The translations under genes were made by a program, and so were the position numbers. From assembly GCA_900555715.1 (NCBI GenBank), contig USMC01000014.1, forward strand, positions 1 through 57,749: a stretch of DNA of 57,749 bases, in the 5' to 3' direction. Below, one piece after another: positions 52,494 through 57,749 of this stretch. The first letter of the stretch is position 1. The number at the start of each line of letters is the position of its first letter. A model generated the notes under the pieces. It worked only from the letters and a program-made list of their open reading frames with translations, made no database searches and was not told where the DNA came from. This stretch comes from an uncultured Porphyromonadaceae bacterium. Lineage in GTDB: Bacteria > Bacteroidota > Bacteroidia > Bacteroidales > Muribaculaceae.

Positions 52494-52527
52494 TTTTTCG
52501 CTGTTTATTTTTGATTAGCTAAATATC

Positions 52528-54699
52528 TCATAAAACCACTTTGAAACGTTTTGTCGCCGAAGCGCTTTCAACACTGACAACGACCACGCCTTTGCCCCAT
52601 GCAGAAACGTCGCATGTCGTCACCGTCTCTGTGAGTGCGAACGTCCCGAGAAGAACTCCTGACGTTGAAAAAACTCGTGCCATGCCGCCATCCGGAGCTA
52701 CTACAGTGAGATTTCCCGAGCCGTCGGTCCATACCTTTGCCGCATTGTCTCCTGAAGCGCCGGGAAGTGCGACACCTGCTTTGTCGACAGCCATGCGGAC
52801 ACATTCGAACGAGTTTAGGAAACCGTTGCCGTAGTAGTTGTTAGGCAGCAGACCCATATACGGTGCTGTCTTAGCTGTCGTAACGAGGATTTTCTTCACA
52901 TCGTCGGGCGTCAGATCAGGATTTGCCTGAAGCATCAGGGCTACGGTGCCGGCGACGAAAGGCGCCGACATTGACGTTCCCATCTGATAGGAATAGTAGT
53001 AGCGCGAACCGTCGCTGTCGCGGGTTGCAGAACATGTGTAGAGCGACAGGTCCTGTCCCATGCTGTTGAAAGCATGTTTGTTGATGGCGGAAACGACAGG
53101 GAAGCCGGGAGCGAGAATGTCGGGAACGATTCTGCCGTCGGCAGTGGGTCCGCAGCTGGAGAAAAACGAACGTTCGTTCTGCTTATAGGGCAGGTCGGTG
53201 TTCTCCATTCTCGAAACCGCACCGTCGATCCACGTAATCGTACTGCGGGCATCGTATGAGCCGACAGATATGATATTCTTCGCGGTGCCTCCGATTTCTC
53301 CGGCAGTACCTTCGGTGGTGCCGTCGGTCCAGCCGGGCTTGCCGTTGGAAGCGAACTCGTTGCCGCTGTAGTTCCACAAATCGACTGTCTGACCGGGCTC
53401 GCCGTCGATGATGATACCGAGGATACGACCGTCGGTAAGGTTGTCCACGGTGCATTCTACCATCACATGAGGCTGACCGTTGATAGGACTTACCTCACCG
53501 TCGATTGTGAAATACGCGCTGGCACCTATTGAGGCTATCGTAAAGTAGCTGTCCACGATACCGGCATTCTCAACTGACGTGTCGAAAACGGGACTCTGCG
53601 CCACTATCTGCCCTTTGAGCGACTGCGCCACGCAAAGACTCACCTTCATGTTTGTGCCCTCGCAGCCCCAGATGTCGAGGTAGTGGAGCTTGTTGGAGGA
53701 TTCTTCTGAGAAGACGAGCATGGTTTTCAGCCGTGTGTCGCCTTCCGTGAAGGTCTTTGTGGCGTGCAGACGCGTGTTGCCTTCGTTGCCGACGGCACCC
53801 ACGATCACACGTCCCGGACCCGTGCTTGAATCTATGTATCTGTCGAGCAGTGATGTTCCGTTGTGCGGTCCCATGTGCTGCCCCAGACTCATGTTTATCA
53901 CGCAGGGTTTGCCTACGCTGTCGGCATAGTCGAAAATATAGGCTATCGCATCCGCAATGCAGGTGTCATCGTTGTTGAAGCCGACATAGACGAGTTCCGA
54001 TTCGGGTGCTACGCCATAGTATTTCGACTTCATATCGGAACCGCCGGCAATGCCCATGGTATGAGCGCCATGAAATCCGAAGGGGTCGTCGTAAGTCACG
54101 GAGAGGATTTCTTCGGAAGTGGTGTATTCCGTGCCATATCCGAATGCCTCCGGTGCTTTGCCGCGGCTCGATTTCTGGAGCCAGACACGTTTTATGCGCA
54201 GCCCTTTACCGTCGCTGTCGCGGAATGCCGTGTGTGCGAATTCGACACCGTTGTCTATCACTCCGAGCACTATGCCTTCGCCTTTGTAGGGTATCGGCAG
54301 ACGGTTGCCTTCGTTAGCGTGGATGTCGTCGATACCGCACACCTTACGTCCGTAGTCGTTGAGAAGCTTCACCTCGTTGCCGAGAGCTATGTAGCGTATG
54401 CCTTCTGTCGAGGCTGCTTCGCGAAGAACGGACAAGGGGATAGATGCGGTTGCGAAATGTCCGTAGTCAGCACGGATGGAGGCTCCGAGCTCTTCCAGAC
54501 GCTTGAGAGCGTTCTTGTCGTCGGCGAGCACATACGCACCGACTACCGTATCGGCAGCCGCCACGCGGTGCTGGCTGTTCAATGCATCGCGTTTGCTCAG
54601 TAATATCTCGGCATTGGGTGCGAGACTCCGGGCACCGGCGCTGAGTGTAAGAACGCCGGCACAAAGTGTCAGGAGATATTTGGCAAATCGCTGGTTCAT
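52528..54699 (-). CDS. S8 (subtilisin-like) secreted serine protease
   Basis: 723 residues. Signal peptide, a propeptide-like stretch (residues about 25-120), then the S8 triad: Asp149 (GVIDNGVEF), His210 (GFHGAHTMGIAGG) and Ser576 (QMGTSMSAPF), with oxyanion Asn305 (GAVGNEGNT). An insert of about 140 residues (about 330-470, beta-rich) sits between His and Ser, as in surface subtilisins of Bacteroidetes. The C-terminus (RVFSTSGVLLGTFAL, CDVSAWGKGVVVV and KRFKVVL) is a type-IX-like sorting domain. Its start overlaps the stop of the 335-aa gene (ATGA). All catalytic residues are intact, so it should be active. Confidence 0.92.
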   Translation of the reverse strand: MNQRFAKYLLTLCAGVLTLSAGARSLAPNAEILLSKRDALNSQHRVAAADTVVGAYVLADDKNALKRLEELGASIRADYGHFATASIPLSVLREAASTEGIRYIALGNEVKLLNDYGRKVCGIDDIHANEGNRLPIPYKGEGIVLGVIDNGVEFAHTAFRDSDGKGLRIKRVWLQKSSRGKAPEAFGYGTEYTTSEEILSVTYDDPFGFHGAHTMGIAGGSDMKSKYYGVAPESELVYVGFNNDDTCIADAIAYIFDYADSVGKPCVINMSLGQHMGPHNGTSLLDRYIDSSTGPGRVIVGAVGNEGNTRLHATKTFTEGDTRLKTMLVFSEESSNKLHYLDIWGCEGTNMKVSLCVAQSLKGQIVAQSPVFDTSVENAGIVDSYFTIASIGASAYFTIDGEVSPINGQPHVMVECTVDNLTDGRILGIIIDGEPGQTVDLWNYSGNEFASNGKPGWTDGTTEGTAGEIGGTAKNIISVGSYDARSTITWIDGAVSRMENTDLPYKQNERSFFSSCGPTADGRIVPDILAPGFPVVSAINKHAFNSMGQDLSLYTCSATRDSDGSRYYYSYQMGTSMSAPFVAGTVALMLQANPDLTPDDVKKILVTTAKTAPYMGLLPNNYYGNGFLNSFECVRMAVDKAGVALPGASGDNAAKVWTDGSGNLTVVAPDGGMARVFSTSGVLLGTFALTETVTTCDVSAWGKGVVVVSVESASATKRFKVVL

Positions 54700-55703
54700 T
54701 TTGTGAGGAGACCGGAGTATGTGAAGACTACACGACGGTTGCCGCTTTCTGTGAGATCAGCTTCGATGGTGATGTTGCCGTCGTTGTTGTCGACAATCTT
54801 GACTGTCCCGGCTTTAGCTACAGGACGGTATTCGTTGTTGGGACCGGAAACCTGGATGAATGCGAAGTAGCAGTTGATTGTCTTTGTGCTGGTGGGTACA
54901 TCAACAGTTTCGCCGACAAGAGTCGGGTCGATCTGGATGTAGAACTTTTTGCCGTAGTCGGCTGCGAGCTCTGCGTTGTCAACGGTGAAGCTGTACTGGC
55001 TCAGAGCGCCGCCCTGTGCGGTCTTGTAGCTGACAGCGCTGACGGTGGTGTAGTTTTCCTGAGCGCCGTCGGGGTTGTAGAATGTAATCTCATTCTTGAT
55101 CTGGGGAGCGACTTCAAGGCCTTCGCAGGCACCTTCGTATTCGATTTTTACGCGTTCGGGAGTGCCGCCGTTTGTGGTGTAGCTGTTGCTGTAGAGGTTG
55201 GTGACGTCAGCAGTGAATTTGAGTGTGCCGTCGCCGTTGTCTTCGAGGCAGAAAACACCTTTAAGACCGACGTTGCGGTATTCGTCGTTAGGACCGGATA
55301 CCTGGATGTTGTCGTAGCGGAAATTGAATCCTGCTTCAGCGCGGGCGGCGAAATTGACAACTTCGCCTACGAGAGAGGGATCGAGCTCAATAGAGATCTT
55401 CAGATCCTGCTCATTGGCGAATTCAACTTTCCACCAGCCGTTTTTGATGACTGTTTTCTTCGCACCGGTGATGTCGCCTTGGTTAGTCTGCTCGCCGTCG
55501 GCATTGAAATACTTGAAGTAGTTCTCGCCAAGAACGGAAACTGTTTTTGTGTCGAATGATACATTTTCAACATCTTTTACCTTATACTCAACTGTTGTAC
55601 CGTCAGTGAGTTTGACAGTCATCGTTTCAACGAGTTCTGTCGCTGCCAGAGCGGCTGCGCCGCCTGCTACGGCAATGCATGCCGCAAGAATTGTCTTTTT
55701 CAT
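54696..55703 (-). CDS. Secreted protein with duplicated beta-sandwich module
   Basis: 335 residues. Signal peptide, then a TVKLTDGTTVEYKVKDVENV module (residues about 30-55), followed by two related units of about 125 residues. The first contains KISIELDPSLVGEVVNF and IQVSGPNDEYRNVG...DNGDGTLKFTADVT. The second contains FYIQIDPTLVGETVDV and IQVSGPNNEYRPVA...DNNDGNITIEADLT. The paired ValSerGlyProAsn motif is diagnostic for the duplication. I do not recognise the family; a carbohydrate- or peptide-binding beta-sandwich is plausible. The C-terminus ends FTYSGLLTK and does not show the full sorting-domain pattern. It overlaps its neighbours by four bases and one base, so the three genes are translationally linked. 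Confidence 0.75.
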   Translation of the reverse strand: MKKTILAACIAVAGGAAALAATELVETMTVKLTDGTTVEYKVKDVENVSFDTKTVSVLGENYFKYFNADGEQTNQGDITGAKKTVIKNGWWKVEFANEQDLKISIELDPSLVGEVVNFAARAEAGFNFRYDNIQVSGPNDEYRNVGLKGVFCLEDNGDGTLKFTADVTNLYSNSYTTNGGTPERVKIEYEGACEGLEVAPQIKNEITFYNPDGAQENYTTVSAVSYKTAQGGALSQYSFTVDNAELAADYGKKFYIQIDPTLVGETVDVPTSTKTINCYFAFIQVSGPNNEYRPVAKAGTVKIVDNNDGNITIEADLTESGNRRVVFTYSGLLTK

Positions 55704-57493
55704 TAAAGAACGACTTTAAATGATTGATTGTTAATAAATAAGATGTAAATATTGGAATACAAATCTGAAATGTCTAATGCTTCTGTGGCGCGTCCTGTCG
55801 CAACGGTGCGTCCGTTGAGGTCAACAAGGGTGAAGGGCGCGTCGCCGCCGTTGAGAACGACGAGGGTCTTGCCTTCGACCACTACTTTGATGCCTGATTC
55901 ACCGACAGCTTCCGATATGCCGCCTGTGCCGAGTTCCTTTTCAAGAGCTTCGCGGTCGTAGAAATACTCAATGGGTTTGTTGTCCCACCGACCTGCCATT
56001 ATGTAACCGGCATCGTCGATAAGATTGATATCAAATGTATAGTTCACATAATCGTCGGTCGATACTGTGACCGTACCTTCCTCGGCAGGACCGACCATGT
56101 CGTAGACGCAGTAGCTGCCGTTCCGGAAATGAGCATAGCGCGTGCCGGTCTGGTCTCCGGAGTTGCCGAAATAGCCTTTGTTGAGGCTCATGGGTTCGTA
56201 GGTGCCTCCCGCATTGAGTTCGTAGTCGTTCCAGCGACGTGTTACGACGGTGTAGACGCCTGGTTTGATGACAGCATCGGACGCCGGGCTGAGGAATTCC
56301 ATGCGCAGCAGGTCGCCGCCATGGTTGATGGCTTCGTCGCGACCGGCGGGAGAGCCAAGGTCGACAACAAATGTGCGGCATCCGCCTTTGAGACCTGTGT
56401 GCCATACACGACCTTTGTCGAGCTTGCTGAAATCCATCTCGACATCGTCGGTGAGGTCGGAGACTGCGGACTTGAACGTGGCATTATCTGTGTTAAGTGC
56501 GACACTTCCGCGGAATGTGGCTTTCACGGAGTAGCCCATATCGGTGGTGGCATCGAGAGTTCCGCTTGCAATACCGTTGTCATCTACTTCCAGGACGAAC
56601 GTACCGCTCTTCAGGTAGCCGTAGACAAATGTGTCGTTGCTTCTGATTCGGATGAACGATCCGAAAGGAAGGCTGATGGTTTCATTACCTACCGGATAGT
56701 TGATTTCGCGGCACGGATACCATGTGTCACGCGCAAGCGTGAGAGCGGCGGTGTATGTGCCGGGAATGACGCGGTAGTCTGCCGGTTTGGCAATGCGTTT
56801 GTGAGCTATCATCATGGCGAGGTTGACACCGTCGCCGGTGAGACCGCCGTTCGAATCATATTCGCCCTGATACAGGTTGAGATATGTCACGCCCTGATTG
56901 GAAAGGTCGGAGACACCCTGATAGAATGCGATGCCACCGCCAAGTTCGTACTCTACATCATGTTTCAGCATGGGGAACGATGCCGGTTTCTCGTTGCTGT
57001 CGGTCAGAGGAACACGACCTGAGAATACAAAGCGGCAGTCTTCTTTTGAGACAGGATCTTTTGCCTGCACGGTAATGCTGTACAATCCCGACTCGGCAAG
57101 TTCTACAACGACAGGCTCGGTTATGCTCTGGCGCGATTGAGCTTTGCCGTCCTGATAGTAAGTTACTTCCGAATAGGCAACGTCGAACTGCAGGGGTGCG
57201 TAGGCGTCGCTGTGCTTGCGTGCCGTGTATGTTCCGGGCTGAAGTGCTACGGGGTCTGATGCCACATTATATAAGTCGAGCGTCAGAACATAGCCCGATG
57301 AGATTTCCATTGCGGCTGTTTTGTGATTGTAGTACGCCTGTTCGTTGTCGGAAAGAATAATGTAATAATTTGGAATGTCGTAGCCTGAGCGGTCATAAAT
57401 GCCTATAACCTCGTACGGCAGCGATTTGTCAATTGCGGCTATGGCGGAAAAAGAGATCAGAGCCGTCAATAATGGTAGAATTACCTTTTTCAT
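55703..57493 (-). CDS. Secreted three-repeat protein, unknown family, type-IX-like tail
   Basis: 596 residues, signal peptide (VILPLLTALISFSAIAA). Three divergent repeats of about 170 residues share the core PGTYTARK / PGTYTAAL / PGVYTVVT, preceded by a run of hydrophobic strands and followed by glycine-rich strands that end RFVFSGRV / KATFRGSV and an equivalent. The repeat reads like a calycin or lipocalin-type beta-barrel, but I cannot name it. The tail (LVVLNGGDAPFTLVDLNGRT, LDISDLYSNIYILF and FKVVL) is a clear type-IX-type C-terminal domain. First gene of the operon, with a promoter at 57627-57657 and a 5' leader of about 125 bases. Possible roles include surface binding of the protease's substrate. 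Confidence 0.8.
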   Translation of the reverse strand: MKKVILPLLTALISFSAIAAIDKSLPYEVIGIYDRSGYDIPNYYIILSDNEQAYYNHKTAAMEISSGYVLTLDLYNVASDPVALQPGTYTARKHSDAYAPLQFDVAYSEVTYYQDGKAQSRQSITEPVVVELAESGLYSITVQAKDPVSKEDCRFVFSGRVPLTDSNEKPASFPMLKHDVEYELGGGIAFYQGVSDLSNQGVTYLNLYQGEYDSNGGLTGDGVNLAMMIAHKRIAKPADYRVIPGTYTAALTLARDTWYPCREINYPVGNETISLPFGSFIRIRSNDTFVYGYLKSGTFVLEVDDNGIASGTLDATTDMGYSVKATFRGSVALNTDNATFKSAVSDLTDDVEMDFSKLDKGRVWHTGLKGGCRTFVVDLGSPAGRDEAINHGGDLLRMEFLSPASDAVIKPGVYTVVTRRWNDYELNAGGTYEPMSLNKGYFGNSGDQTGTRYAHFRNGSYCVYDMVGPAEEGTVTVSTDDYVNYTFDINLIDDAGYIMAGRWDNKPIEYFYDREALEKELGTGGISEAVGESGIKVVVEGKTLVVLNGGDAPFTLVDLNGRTVATGRATEALDISDLYSNIYILFINNQSFKVVL

Positions 57494-57626
57494 TTCGGAA
57501 AAGGGGGAATGGGTTTAACAATGTTCTGGTATGCCGGTATGTGCCGGACGTGGATATATCGGAATTTCTGGATTCTGTTATCTGAATAGACGTTGCGCGT
57601 TTCTGGAATACACAACAATTCGACAA

Positions 57627-57657
57627 CAAAGGTAGTGATTTTCTGCTGAAATGCAAA
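57627..57657 (-). promoter_or_regulatory. Promoter of the secreted-protease operon
   Basis: Minus-strand TTTG (57654-57657), 19-base spacer, TACCTTTG (57627-57634). The leader to the ATG at 57493 is about 125 bases, much longer than the others here, and contains repeated short GC motifs (ATGCCGG / TGTGCCGG around 57530-57550) that could form structure. Beyond 57657 the window is AT-rich and shows no gene. Confidence 0.72.
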
Positions 57658-57749
57658 ATAATGGTAAAAAATAACGGAAATTATCCGAAATAACCACGGC
57701 TCTTTCATTTAAAAATGCCTTGTTTTCCCGAAAAGCCAGTTATTTTATA

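Noticed and set aside
1..57749. tRNA, rRNA or insertion sequences
   Set aside because: No cloverleaf-like sequence, rRNA segment, transposase motif or terminal inverted repeat pair was found on reading both strands.

Overview
The window looks like a chromosomal segment of a gut Bacteroidales, most likely a member of the Muribaculaceae (S24-7). The grounds are moderately high GC with strongly GC-biased third codon positions, promoters of the Bacteroidetes TTTG / TAnnTTTG type instead of TTGACA / TATAAT, a SusC/SusD polysaccharide-utilisation locus (PUL), GldH and type-IX-secretion-like C-terminal domains, and Bacteroidota families such as DUF4105, DUF4836 and RicT. No rRNA, tRNA, CRISPR array or intact mobile element is visible.

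Layout. (1) 1-1137 holds poorly recognisable material, including one unknown gene. (2) 1242-12960, plus strand, is housekeeping: recQ, a ZapB-like coiled coil, zapA, a candidate 6S RNA, then a tightly packed run of rny, ricT, gldH, a HAD phosphatase, an M24 peptidase, a CCA-adding enzyme, a DUF4105 protein and an OmpA-type lipoprotein, closed by a strong terminator. (3) 28208-13039, minus strand, is a complete beta-mannan PUL: SusC, SusD, two surface glycan-binding lipoproteins, two GH26 mannanases, GH130 mannosylglucose phosphorylase, a GPH-type symporter that carries a frameshift here, and a cellobiose/mannobiose 2-epimerase. The enzymes reproduce the published Bacteroides fragilis route: mannan to mannobiose, to mannosylglucose, to mannose-1-phosphate plus glucose. 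(4) 30388-28454 is a secreted two-repeat GLUG-like protein. (5) 30621-32777, plus strand: MazG-like pyrophosphohydrolase, deoC and two small membrane proteins. (6) 40336-32755, minus strand, is a long operon-like run: DUF4836 lipoprotein, ABC ATPase, permease, tandem glycerophosphodiesterase, secreted esterase, recF, DUF721 and a thioesterase. (7) 44026-40691 is mfd, divergent from an LPS-core glycosyltransferase plus Kdo-kinase-like pair. (8) 47774-45736 is a polyprenol-phosphate glycosyltransferase and dihydroorotase. (9) About 47835-48178 is a structured, ORF-free region ending in a plus-strand terminator, a probable unannotated RNA. (10) bcp, a YfhO-family membrane protein and a degenerate methyltransferase-like protein follow. 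(11) 57493-52005, minus strand, is an operon of four secreted proteins built around a subtilisin-like protease. Three of the four end in type-IX-like C-terminal domains, and two have internally repeated architectures that I do not recognise.

The least-described pieces are the protease operon (52005-57493), the structured RNA-like region (47835-48178), the tandem C-terminal modules of the mannan-binding lipoprotein (19517-21811), and the frameshifted mannan symporter. All family assignments come from reading motifs by eye; no database search was run.
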